Origin: Rhizobiaceae bacterium MnEN-MB40S
GTDB lineage: Bacteria > Pseudomonadota > Alphaproteobacteria > Rhizobiales > Rhizobiaceae
Length of the DNA: 64,000 nt
Assembly (NCBI GenBank): GCA_024343425.1
Contig: BRLC01000004.1
Span: 264,378 to 328,377 of the forward strand
Direction: 5' to 3'
Below are positions 16,560-24,981 of the stretch, piece after piece. How positions within the stretch are numbered: position 1 is the stretch's first letter; every line of letters starts with the position of its first letter. Under the pieces are notes generated by a model. It did no database searches. It was not told the origin of the DNA and saw only the letters and a list, made by a program, of their open reading frames with translations. A program made the position numbers and the translations under genes.

Positions 16560-17683
16560 CAGGTAAGCTCTCCCTCGGTAATCGTGGTCGTGAATTCCGC
16601 AATGCTCTGGCCGACGACAGCGTCCCAGTCCCAGTCAATTCCGAGTCCCGGCTCCGACGGCGCAATGGCGTGACCATCCTCGATCTTCATGCTGCTGGAC
16701 GTCAGCGTATCGAGCTGAGGGATGTATTCTACATATTTGCCGTTCTGAACGGCGCAGGTAAGGCTCACATGCAGTTCCATGAGGAAATGCGGGCACACGG
16801 GGATATCAAAGGCTTCCGCCGCATGGGCAACCTTCAGCCAGGGTGTGACGCCGCCAATGCGGCCGACATCCACCTGTACGATCGAACACGCGCCACGCTG
16901 CATGTACTCCCGGAAATGACGAATGGAATAGAGCGATTCGCCAACGGCGATCGGCGTCGACGTGGAGTTCGACAGACGGACATGGCCGTCGATATCGTCG
17001 GCGGCGATCGGCTCCTCGAGCCAGGCGAGATCCAAATCACGCAACCGGTCGGCTCGGCGGATGACCTCATCGACGGTGAAACCCTGATTGCAATCGGTCA
17101 TGATCTCGTAACCGTTTCCCACGGCGGCGCGAACCGCAGAGAGGCGCTCATGATCTTCCGAGCCATGCGGCCTGCCGATCTTGACCTTCGAGCCTTTGAA
17201 GCCCTTCGACTGCGCTTCCAGAGCGTCGTCGACAAGCGCCTGCTTCTCGATATGCAGCCACCCGCCCTCGGTCGTATAGAGCGGGCATCGATCCTTTGCT
17301 CCGCCAGCGAGCTTCCACAAGGGCAGACCCTGCTTGCGCGCCCTTAGATCCCACAGCGCCGTATCCACGGCGGCGAGCGCAATCGAAGTGATCGCGCCGA
17401 TGGTCGTTGCGTGTGTGGCGAATTCCAGATCGTGCCAGATGGCCTCGATCCTGTCGGCGTCGCGCCCGATCAACCGCGGGACAAGATGATCGCCGAGAAG
17501 CCGCATGACGGAGGAGCCGCCGGTTCCAATCGTGTAACTGTAGCCAGTTCCCGTTGCCCCGTCCGAATCCGTGATCGTGACGATCGGCGTTTCCTGGCTG
17601 TCGAAACTCTGGATGGCGTCCGTGCGTTTGACCTTGGGAACAAGGTTGACCATCCGCAATTCGACTTTTTCGATCTTCGCCAT
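16559..17683 (-). CDS. Mandelate racemase/muconate lactonising enzyme-family protein (acid-sugar dehydratase-like)
   Basis: This 374-residue enolase-superfamily enzyme is distinct from the fuconate dehydratase downstream. It has the barrel elements SKVKIGRPHG, DCNQGF, EEPIAADD, GESLYS and CPHFLMELH, where the last His would be the acid/base partner of the KxK-like lysine. Family members dehydrate or epimerise sugar acids. Two different enolase-superfamily enzymes in one operon suggest that two sugar acids, or a C5 epimer pair, are used. Substrate is not assignable from the motifs. Confidence 0.78.
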   Translation of the reverse strand: MAKIEKVELRMVNLVPKVKRTDAIQSFDSQETPIVTITDSDGATGTGYSYTIGTGGSSVMRLLGDHLVPRLIGRDADRIEAIWHDLEFATHATTIGAITSIALAAVDTALWDLRARKQGLPLWKLAGGAKDRCPLYTTEGGWLHIEKQALVDDALEAQSKGFKGSKVKIGRPHGSEDHERLSAVRAAVGNGYEIMTDCNQGFTVDEVIRRADRLRDLDLAWLEEPIAADDIDGHVRLSNSTSTPIAVGESLYSIRHFREYMQRGACSIVQVDVGRIGGVTPWLKVAHAAEAFDIPVCPHFLMELHVSLTCAVQNGKYVEYIPQLDTLTSSSMKIEDGHAIAPSEPGLGIDWDWDAVVGQSIAEFTTTITEGELT

Positions 17684-17687
17684 TGGA

Positions 17688-18785
17688 TCAACTCCTCAAG
17701 GTTTTCTCCGTGTCCGCAGAGAACAAATGCGCCTGACTGAGGTCAAAACTCAAGTCCACCCGGTCTCCCGGATGGAGCGCTTTTGGATTGAGCATGCGGG
17801 CGATCCAGTCGTCGCCTGCAAATTCAGCAAAGACAAGCGTTTCGTTGCCGAGCGGCTCTGTAATCGACACCGGCACGTCGACCGTGTGCACATCCGTCGC
17901 ATCGCCGGAGTGGATGCCGTGTCCCGCGGGAAACACGTCGTCCGGCCGGATACCGAAGACGACTTTGCCGCCGGCCGACACCTTGTCGCGAAACTGCGGC
18001 GGGATCGGCAGGGCATCGCCATTGGCGAAGACCATCTTGCCGTCGGCGATCTCGGCCTCGCGCAAATTCATGGTCGGCGAGCCGATAAACCCTGCGACAA
18101 ACCGGGTGGCCGGCCGCTGGAACACCTCTTCCGGCGTCCCCACCTGTTCAATATGCCCGTCGCGCATGATGACGATGCGATCGGAAAGCGTCATCGCCTC
18201 GACCTGGTCATGCGTCACATAGATCACCGTCGACTGGACCTGCGCATGCAGTTTCTTGATTTCGGTGCGCATCTGCATGCGCAGCTTGGCGTCGAGATTG
18301 GACAACGGTTCGTCGAACAGGAAGACGTCCGGCTTGCGCACGATGGCCCGCCCCATGGCGACGCGCTGACGCTGACCGCCGGATAGCTGCGACGGGCGTC
18401 GCTCCAGAAGCTCCTCAAGGCTGAGGGTGCGCGCTGCTTCAGCCACCGCCGCATCGATCTCGGACTGAGGGCGCCCGGCGATCTTGAGCGAGAACCCCAT
18501 ATTCTCCGCGACCGACATGTGTGGATAGAGCGCGTAGGACTGGAACACCATCGAGATGTTGCGTTGGCGCGGCGGAAGGTCGTTGACGACGCGGTCCCCG
18601 ATCCTGATCTTGCCGCCGGTGATGTCCTCAAGCCCTGCGATCATACGCAGAGACGTTGACTTTCCGCAGCCGGACGGCCCAACGAGGGCAATGAACTCCC
18701 GGTCGGCGACATCGAGATTGATCGAATGCACGACCTCGAGGTTTCCGTATTTCTTGACCAGATTGTTGAGCGAAACAGTAGCCAT
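17688..18785 (-). CDS. ABC transporter ATP-binding protein (MalK/UgpC type)
   Basis: A 365-residue ATPase with Walker A GPSGCGKST, signature LSGGQRQRVAMGRAI, Walker B VFLFDEPLSNLD and the H-loop VIYVTHDQVEAM, followed by a C-terminal TOBE/MalK-type regulatory domain from about residue 240. The start MATVSLNNLVKKYG is preceded closely by the permease stop. It powers the importer formed by the two following permeases and the binding protein at 20668. Confidence 0.88.
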   Translation of the reverse strand: MATVSLNNLVKKYGNLEVVHSINLDVADREFIALVGPSGCGKSTSLRMIAGLEDITGGKIRIGDRVVNDLPPRQRNISMVFQSYALYPHMSVAENMGFSLKIAGRPQSEIDAAVAEAARTLSLEELLERRPSQLSGGQRQRVAMGRAIVRKPDVFLFDEPLSNLDAKLRMQMRTEIKKLHAQVQSTVIYVTHDQVEAMTLSDRIVIMRDGHIEQVGTPEEVFQRPATRFVAGFIGSPTMNLREAEIADGKMVFANGDALPIPPQFRDKVSAGGKVVFGIRPDDVFPAGHGIHSGDATDVHTVDVPVSITEPLGNETLVFAEFAGDDWIARMLNPKALHPGDRVDLSFDLSQAHLFSADTEKTLRS

Positions 18786-18787
18786 GA

Positions 18788-19654
18788 CTATCCCTTGACC
18801 GCCCCGGACGTCAGTCCGGATACTAGGTGTTTCTGAACAGTGAAAGTAAGCGTCAGCGCCGGAATGATCATCACAACCGCGAGCGCGCACATGCCGCGCC
18901 AGTCGATGGTGAACTCCGCGGTGTAGTCCAGCAAACCGACCGGAAGCGTCTTGGAATTTGTGGATCGGGTCAGTTGTGACGCCAGAGCGAATTCGTTCCA
19001 CGAGATCAGGAATGCAAAAATCCCGGCCGACGCGATGCCCGGCCGCGCCAGCGGAAATTCAACCCGCCAGAACGCCTGCCAGCGCGTGCAGCCATCGATC
19101 TGCGCCGCTTCGGCGAGATCGCGCGGCACCTGCCGGAAGAACCCGTCGATGAGCCAGACCGTGAACGGCACGTTGAGCGCCACATAGGCCAGGATCAAGC
19201 CAAAATGCGTATCGATGATGCCGAGGCGGGCGTAGACGAAGAACAGCGGCAGCGAGAGCGCAATGCCTGGCACCGTCCGCGTCAGCATGAAACCGAGGAA
19301 GATCGACGTCTTGCCGCGAAAGCGGTAGCGGGCGAATGCGTAGCCGCCGGCCATACCGATGCAGAGAGCGATGACCGTCGAAGTCACGGAAATAATCAGC
19401 GAATTGCGGAAATAGTCGAGCACCGGGATGCCGCCCTGCCCCACGCCGGAGAACATCGCGACATAGGCGTCGAGAGAGACGTTGCGCGGGATCCAGACCG
19501 GCGGCTTGGCCATGATCTCGACGGTCGGCCGCAATGACGACAACACGATCCACAGACCCGGAAGACAGATGAGCGCCATCGCCAGGAACAGGCCGATCAG
19601 ATGGCCAGCCTTGAGAACGGCTCGTTTGACGCGGTGTGCGGCGTTTTCGTCCAT
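18788..19654 (-). CDS. Carbohydrate ABC transporter permease (MalG type)
   Basis: A 288-residue inner-membrane protein with six predicted helices. The coupling-helix EAA motif reads DLAEAAQIDGCTRWQAFWRV at about residue 185, which is typical of CUT1 permeases. It partners with the MalF-type permease whose gene ends two bases upstream, and with the ATPase gene two bases downstream. Confidence 0.87.
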   Translation of the reverse strand: MDENAAHRVKRAVLKAGHLIGLFLAMALICLPGLWIVLSSLRPTVEIMAKPPVWIPRNVSLDAYVAMFSGVGQGGIPVLDYFRNSLIISVTSTVIALCIGMAGGYAFARYRFRGKTSIFLGFMLTRTVPGIALSLPLFFVYARLGIIDTHFGLILAYVALNVPFTVWLIDGFFRQVPRDLAEAAQIDGCTRWQAFWRVEFPLARPGIASAGIFAFLISWNEFALASQLTRSTNSKTLPVGLLDYTAEFTIDWRGMCALAVVMIIPALTLTFTVQKHLVSGLTSGAVKG

Positions 19655-19655
19655 T

Positions 19656-20552
19656 CTACCACTCCGCTCCGATCTGCTGGCGAGCCTTTGCGAGCTGTCT
19701 GAAGAAGATCACCGTAAACAGGATCGACAGCAGGATGGCGATATAGCTCATGGCGTTGGCGAGCCCCATCCGCGCATCCGAATAGGCGGTGCGCGCAATC
19801 AGCGTCCAGAGGATCTCGGTGCGTCCCGCCGGGCCGCCGTCGGTCATGATCTTGACGATGTCGTAGGCCCGCGCAATGTCCAGCGACCGGATCGTCATGG
19901 CGATATAGGCGAACGGCATGACGAAAGGCCATGTAACGTAGCGGAAACTTTGCCATGGCGTGCAGCCGTCGACCTTCGCAGCCTCCAGCGGTTCGCGCGG
20001 CATGGCCATCAAACCAGCCAGAATGAAAATCGCGAACACCGCTGTCGAGGACCAGATTTCCGCCGTCAGGATGGAGATAAAGGCCAGCCGTCCATCGATC
20101 AGCCATGGTATCGCCTGATCCGTCAGGCCCAGCGACTGAAGCGCGTTGTTCACCACGCCGATATTGTCGTTGAACATAAACTTGAACTGGAAACCCACCA
20201 GGATCGGCGAAAACATCATGGGAAACATCATGATGGTGCGCAGAATGCGCTGGCCTCGGGTCGCCTTTTCGACCAGCAGCGCCAGGATGAGGCCGAGCAC
20301 CATCTCAAGATTAAGCGCAAATGTCAGGAGTAGAACGGTGCGGCCGAACGCCACCCAGAAATCCCAGTCCGAAAAAAGCCGCTCATAGTTCCGAAAGCCG
20401 ATGAAGGTGTAGATCGAATCCGGACGCGTCAGCCGGAAGGGCGTAAAACTGGAATAGAGCGACAGAAGCAACGGCACGATGACGACGGCCGCCAGCACGA
20501 TGAATGCAGGCAAAAGCAAAAGCACATGCGGCGCAGGCTTCCAGCCTCTCAT
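19656..20552 (-). CDS. Carbohydrate ABC transporter permease (MalF type)
   Basis: A 298-residue membrane protein with an N-terminal helix (APHVLLLLPAFIVLAAVVIV) and an EAA loop (PLEAAKVDGCTPWQSFRYV) near residue 195. It lacks the large periplasmic insertion of E. coli MalF, as is usual in CUT1 systems of alphaproteobacteria. It forms the channel with the MalG-type partner. Confidence 0.87.
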   Translation of the reverse strand: MRGWKPAPHVLLLLPAFIVLAAVVIVPLLLSLYSSFTPFRLTRPDSIYTFIGFRNYERLFSDWDFWVAFGRTVLLLTFALNLEMVLGLILALLVEKATRGQRILRTIMMFPMMFSPILVGFQFKFMFNDNIGVVNNALQSLGLTDQAIPWLIDGRLAFISILTAEIWSSTAVFAIFILAGLMAMPREPLEAAKVDGCTPWQSFRYVTWPFVMPFAYIAMTIRSLDIARAYDIVKIMTDGGPAGRTEILWTLIARTAYSDARMGLANAMSYIAILLSILFTVIFFRQLAKARQQIGAEW

Positions 20553-20630
20553 CGTTTCCTCACCTGTTTCTTGTCAGTTTTTTTGAGAACAATACCGGTT
20601 ATCGCCAGACGGGTGAACCGGGGACAGAAA

Positions 20631-20651
20631 GGGCGCGGACACGCCGCGCCC
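20631..20651 (-). terminator. Intercistronic hairpin after the binding-protein gene
   Basis: GGGCGCGG and CCGCGCCC flank a 5-base loop, followed on the minus strand by TTTC, 17 bases after the binding-protein stop and 79 bases before the permease start. Such hairpins commonly stabilise the binding-protein message and cut read-through into the membrane genes. Confidence 0.65.
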
Positions 20652-20667
20652 TTCAGTTTCTGACGGC

Positions 20668-21984
20668 CTATAGTTCGCCGGCGTCTTCCAGTATTTCGGT
20701 CGCCGACTGGTTCGCGTCGTCAAGCGCCTGCTGAGGCGTCTTGTCGCCGAGAATGGCCGCCTGAAGCTCGGGATAGACGGCGTTGGATATCGCAATCCAC
20801 TCAGGTGTCTGGGGCACAGGATAAGCGCCTTTTGCGGCTTCCTGGAAGGCCTGAAGCACCTCGGTGCGATAATCGTCGCCCTGGGCTTCCGCGATCACCC
20901 ATTCCCAGACGGCGTCCCGGGTCGGCAGCGGACCGGCCCCGGCTTCCAGCTTCTGACTGTCTTCGTTGGTCAGGAACCAGACCAGCGAGGCGGCGGCCTC
21001 CTTGTCGGGACAGCTTTCTGTTACCGAGAAGCCATGATGACCGGACCATCCGGTGCGGGCGCCGGAGGAGCCCTTGGGCGGCGCTACCACGCCGACATTG
21101 CCTGCGACTTTGGAGGCGCCCGGGTCGTTGAAGAAACCTGCCCAGCCCGGCCAGTCCAGATTGAGCGCTACGGTGCCAGAAGCAAATCCCTGTCCGAGAT
21201 CGTCCCACAGATAGTTGGTCGTTCCGGCCGGAACAGCCTTGTTCTTGTATAGCTCGACGAACCAGTTCAGCGCACGGACGCCGGCTTCGGAATTGATCGC
21301 CGGGCGACCGTCCGCGTCGAGATATTCACCGCCCTCTGCAAGCAGCATCTCATAGAAGCGGCCATTGATCGCCTCTTCCTTGCCTGCGTACTGCGTGCCG
21401 TAGAAATCCGGCGGATTGGCGAAGAACTCGGCCTGGTCGGTTACCTGTTCCCAGGTTTCCGGCGGGGCAAGATCGTAGCCGTATTTTTCCTTGAACTTCG
21501 CCTTGTTGTCTTCGTCGGCGAAAAGGCTCTTCTGGTAATACATCGCCGAAACGTCGAACTGCGCCCTTGGCAGCATAACCAGCTTGCCGTCGAGCGTCGA
21601 GGCGTCGATATTGGCGTCGACGAAGGCGTCGATTTCTTCCTGCGGCAAAAGCTGCGAGAGATCGGTGTAGATGCCTGGATACTGTGGAGCGAACGATGAA
21701 TGGTTCGATCCGACGCACCAGTTCAGCGCGCCGACGGCGATATCGGATTTGATTTCCTTGTCGAGATCGAAGTGATTCTTCTTCGAAATGACGTTAACCT
21801 TCGCGCCGGTCGCTTCTTCCCACTCGGCAATTCTCGAGTAGAGATTTTCGTATTGCTGACCGCCGATCAGCTTGGCGTCGATGGTGACGCCGTCGAATTT
21901 TCCCGGCATGTCCTGCGCAACAGCAGCCTCGCCGGCAACCAGTGCGAGGACGCCGGCGGATACGCCGGCCAATAGCTTGTTCAT
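20668..21984 (-). CDS. Extracellular solute-binding protein, family 1 (sugar)
   Basis: A 438-residue periplasmic binding protein with a Sec signal peptide (about residues 1-23, ending AAVAQ). The mature part has the family 1 pattern, with DLAPPETWEQVTDQAEFF near residue 160 and the late stretch WFLTNEDSQKLEAGAGPLPTRDAVW. It is the first gene of the long leftward operon that continues through the importer into the acid-sugar enzymes, so its ligand is probably the 6-deoxy-hexose or an oligosaccharide containing it. The divergent IclR gene shares its promoter region. Confidence 0.85.
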   Translation of the reverse strand: MNKLLAGVSAGVLALVAGEAAVAQDMPGKFDGVTIDAKLIGGQQYENLYSRIAEWEEATGAKVNVISKKNHFDLDKEIKSDIAVGALNWCVGSNHSSFAPQYPGIYTDLSQLLPQEEIDAFVDANIDASTLDGKLVMLPRAQFDVSAMYYQKSLFADEDNKAKFKEKYGYDLAPPETWEQVTDQAEFFANPPDFYGTQYAGKEEAINGRFYEMLLAEGGEYLDADGRPAINSEAGVRALNWFVELYKNKAVPAGTTNYLWDDLGQGFASGTVALNLDWPGWAGFFNDPGASKVAGNVGVVAPPKGSSGARTGWSGHHGFSVTESCPDKEAAASLVWFLTNEDSQKLEAGAGPLPTRDAVWEWVIAEAQGDDYRTEVLQAFQEAAKGAYPVPQTPEWIAISNAVYPELQAAILGDKTPQQALDDANQSATEILEDAGEL

Positions 21985-22051
21985 GAGCCTCCTCCCGAGA
22001 CGTTAATGATTGGCGGGCAATGCGCCCCAAACCCTCACTGATGAGTGGTTC

Positions 22052-22130
22052 ATTCATATACAAACATCTTCTTTACTGGCGGTCAAGCGATTCCTTTGTT
22101 GTTAACGCGCACATACATGCGTATATGAAT
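22052..22130. promoter_or_regulatory. Divergent promoter region with two inverted IclR-type half sites
   Basis: ATTCATATAC at 22052-22061 and its exact reverse complement GTATATGAAT at 22121-22130 face each other across the gap between the binding-protein and IclR genes. A related, fully palindromic site lies at 26253-26275 in front of the CoA-transferase operon. The IclR protein encoded here is the likely binder. Confidence 0.45.
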
Positions 22131-22152
22131 ATTGAAATTCACGGAGGAAGAG

Positions 22153-22935
22153 ATGAGTCAGGAGGAAGATCGCTACCGCGCGCCCGCACTCGACAAGGGG
22201 CTCGACATACTCGAACTCCTGGCGCAGATCGACGGAGGACTGACGCAGGCTGAAATCGCCAAACACCTCGGCAGGAGCCCGAACGAGTTCTACCGGATGC
22301 TGGATCGTCTGGTCAGGCGCGGATACGTGACGCGGATCGACGGCGACCGTTATTCGCTCACTCTCAAGCTGTTCGGACTTGCCCAATCCCACGCGCCCGT
22401 GCGCCGGCTGGTCTCCTATGCGACGCCATTCATGCGTGAACTTGCCGAACAGACGCGGCAGGCAAACCAGTTGGCCGTGTTCGATCGCGGCTCCGTCGTC
22501 GTGGTCGCGCAGCAGGAAGCGCCCGGTTACTGGGGTATTTCGATTCGTGTCGGCTCGCATATCGGTCTCTTCGACACCGGTTCCGGTCACGTGCTTCTGG
22601 CCTTCAGGTCCCAGGAAGAACGATTGCTGATGATCAACGAATATTCCAGCAGCAAGGAATATCCGACCGTCGCAAAGGAATTCTTTGATCGTCTCGATCA
22701 GATCCGCGAGCGGGGTTACGAAATGATGCCGAGCGCCCAGACAGCCGGCGTCTACAATCTTTCGGCGCCTGTGCTCGGCCCGGATGGAAAAGCGATCGCC
22801 GCGCTGACGATCCCCTATATCGCGCTCGTCAACGTGCCCCAGGCGCCCGACATGACGGAAACACAGGAATTGATCGCCGAAACCTCCAGACAGCTTTCCG
22901 CCCTGGCCGGCTCCGAAGCGTTGAACGCAAAATAA
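22153..22935 (+). CDS. IclR-family transcriptional regulator
   Basis: A 260-residue regulator with an N-terminal winged helix (ALDKGLDILELLAQ, then TQAEIAKHLGRSPNEFYRML as the helix-turn-helix) and a C-terminal GAF-like effector domain. The ATG at 22153 is chosen over an upstream TTG because GGAGGAAGAG lies directly before it. It stands divergent to the importer and acid-sugar operon and 63 bases before a lactonase gene that it probably co-transcribes. A sugar-acid effector is likely but unproven. Confidence 0.85.
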   Translation: MSQEEDRYRAPALDKGLDILELLAQIDGGLTQAEIAKHLGRSPNEFYRMLDRLVRRGYVTRIDGDRYSLTLKLFGLAQSHAPVRRLVSYATPFMRELAEQTRQANQLAVFDRGSVVVVAQQEAPGYWGISIRVGSHIGLFDTGSGHVLLAFRSQEERLLMINEYSSSKEYPTVAKEFFDRLDQIRERGYEMMPSAQTAGVYNLSAPVLGPDGKAIAALTIPYIALVNVPQAPDMTETQELIAETSRQLSALAGSEALNAK

Positions 22936-22998
22936 TTTCTTATTTGAACAATTTATTCTCCTGTGAAAGATTGCATTGCAGGATAGGGAGGAAACTGA

Positions 22999-23835
22999 AT
23001 GATCGTCGACACGCATCTTCATGTCATCGACCGCGAAGCTGTGGACTATCCCTGGCTGAGCGACGTTGAACCGCTGAACCGGGACTGGCTCTACGAGAAT
23101 TACGAGCGTGCAGCCCGCCGCGCCGGTATATCCAGAACGCTGCACATGGAAGTTGACGTCGCAGCCTCCCGCATCGACGACGAAACGGCCTACGTCAAGA
23201 CACTGTCGCAGCGCGAAAACAGTCTGATCGCCGGCGCAATCGTGTCCTGCCGTCCGGAGGAGGAACACTTCGCCGAACACCTGGAATCTTGCCTCTCCGA
23301 TCCGTTCGTCAAGGGCTTTCGTCGCGTTCTCCATGTCATGCCGGACGACCTGTCCGAACAGCCTCTGTTTCGCCAGAATATCAAACGTCTCGGCGACAGC
23401 CGGTTGACCTTCGATCTGTGTGTCCTGCCCCGGCAAATTGACAAGGCGATCGCGCTGGTCGATCTGGCGCCTGACGTCAACTTCATCCTCGATCACTGCG
23501 GCGTGCCCGACATAGCGGGGGACGCCCGCCAGCCCTGGCGAGACCGGATCTCGGAGATTGCGCAACGACCGAACGTCACGGCGAAAATCTCCGGCGTCGT
23601 CGCCTATGCCGACCCGGAAACGTGGATCGCGGAAACGCTGCGTCCCTGGGTCGAGCACACGATAGCAAGCTTCGGCTGGGACCGCGTGGTTTGGGGCAGC
23701 GACTGGCCGGTCTGCACACTGGGCGGCGGTCTTCTGGCCTGGGTCGCCGCAACGCATGCATTGCTCGAAGGCGCAAGCGAGGACGAAAAGGCCAAACTCC
23801 TCAACGCCAACGCAAGACGGATCTGGAACCTGTAG
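22999..23835 (+). CDS. Amidohydrolase-family sugar lactonase (L-fuconolactonase-like)
   Basis: A 278-residue amidohydrolase_2 TIM barrel. Metal and catalytic positions are seen in DTHLHVID at the N-terminus, ILDHCGVPD at about residue 165 and WGSDWPVC near residue 235. The COG3618 branch includes L-fuconolactone and L-rhamnonolactone hydrolases and 2-pyrone-4,6-dicarboxylate lactonase. With a fuconate dehydratase, mutarotase and importer next door, opening of a 6-deoxy-hexonolactone is the best assignment. Confidence 0.8.
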   Translation: MIVDTHLHVIDREAVDYPWLSDVEPLNRDWLYENYERAARRAGISRTLHMEVDVAASRIDDETAYVKTLSQRENSLIAGAIVSCRPEEEHFAEHLESCLSDPFVKGFRRVLHVMPDDLSEQPLFRQNIKRLGDSRLTFDLCVLPRQIDKAIALVDLAPDVNFILDHCGVPDIAGDARQPWRDRISEIAQRPNVTAKISGVVAYADPETWIAETLRPWVEHTIASFGWDRVVWGSDWPVCTLGGGLLAWVAATHALLEGASEDEKAKLLNANARRIWNL

Positions 23836-23850
23836 TCCGGCGGCGACCGC

Positions 23851-24981
23851 TCAGCCAAAACTCCTTTCAAAGAGAATGTTGATATCGCAGACCACCGGCC
23901 GCGCAGGCTCGCCGGAGATCAGGCCCGCATTCAGACGGTCGGAGGCCTGCTGCTGAAACGGCATGTAGCCGCTGTGGCGCGGGCGGACCCAGGCGCTCTC
24001 CAGCGTTTGCCTCGTATTCCTGTAGAAATCATTTGTCGCTGCGTTTACCGCATCGTCCTCCCAGCCGGCGGCGTGTCCGGGCTGACCGCCGGCGCCTGCA
24101 AACGGCCCGCGCTGTATTTCATCACTGGCGATCCAGTAGGCGAAGTCCACGGCCTCACTGACGTGATCGGAGAAGGCGGAAACGGCGATGCCTGTGCCGC
24201 CAAGCGCCGAACCGACCGGCCCGCTGTCTCCTGCCGACGGTATGTCCGCGAACGCCAGACGCCTTTCGCGAAAGCCGTCGATCCCGTAATTGACATAGCC
24301 GTAGATCAGCGGCGCGCAGGCGATCTCGTCGCCGGCGCTCATTGATTCCGACACTGCAATCGGATCCATCTCGTAGCAGGCGACAGGAACGTGACGCATA
24401 AGCTTGGCGATCAGGTCATAGACCGCCTCGCCGGCGTCCCTGTCGATCAGTGCGCCCGGTCCCTGCGTCGCGCAGGGCGTGCCGAGATTGGCGGCGAGCG
24501 TATAGAAAGTCATCAGGCAATGCGGCGGCCGCATGGGGATCAGAACCCGGCCCTGGCCTGCGAGCGCGATCACCTCGTCGAAGCTTCGCGGCGCTTCGGC
24601 GATCAGGTCCGGTCGCCAGGCCATGACCTGCGCTGCGGCGTCTATCGGAAAGGCCCATTGACGCCCTTGCCACGTATAGCTGGGATAGGAGCCGCCGACT
24701 GATCCGTCTGCAAGAGCGCCCCTCTCCTTCTCCCTGCCTGCAATATCGAGAGGCGTGAGACAGGACTGCGCCGTGATCTCGCCGACATGGGGATGATCGA
24801 TAACGATCAGATCGTATGTTCGAGCCAGCTCCTCGACCGGAAAGGATTCGAAATCCTGCAGCGAGCGCTTGTCCCAGTCGATCTCGACGCCGGTCCGTTC
24901 CTTCCAGAGCCTGGAGCAGGCGACCATCGGGTCATACCCGCGCGGGTGGCTCCAGGTCATGCCTTTAAGCTGCGTCGTCAC
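23851..24981 (-). CDS. Extracellular-solute-binding-fold protein without a signal peptide
   Basis: The 376-residue protein resembles ABC binding proteins of family 1 (RLWKERTGVEIDWDKRS at the start, PIDAAAQVMAWRPDLI near residue 120, late FAYWIASDEIQRGPFAGAGGQPGH), yet begins MTTQLKGMTWSHPRGYDP with no signal sequence and no lipobox. It overlaps the CoA-transferase gene by four bases (ATGA), so both are translated together. A cytoplasmic ligand-binding or enzyme-partner role is more likely than transport. The function is unknown. Confidence 0.65.
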   Translation of the reverse strand: MTTQLKGMTWSHPRGYDPMVACSRLWKERTGVEIDWDKRSLQDFESFPVEELARTYDLIVIDHPHVGEITAQSCLTPLDIAGREKERGALADGSVGGSYPSYTWQGRQWAFPIDAAAQVMAWRPDLIAEAPRSFDEVIALAGQGRVLIPMRPPHCLMTFYTLAANLGTPCATQGPGALIDRDAGEAVYDLIAKLMRHVPVACYEMDPIAVSESMSAGDEIACAPLIYGYVNYGIDGFRERRLAFADIPSAGDSGPVGSALGGTGIAVSAFSDHVSEAVDFAYWIASDEIQRGPFAGAGGQPGHAAGWEDDAVNAATNDFYRNTRQTLESAWVRPRHSGYMPFQQQASDRLNAGLISGEPARPVVCDINILFERSFG

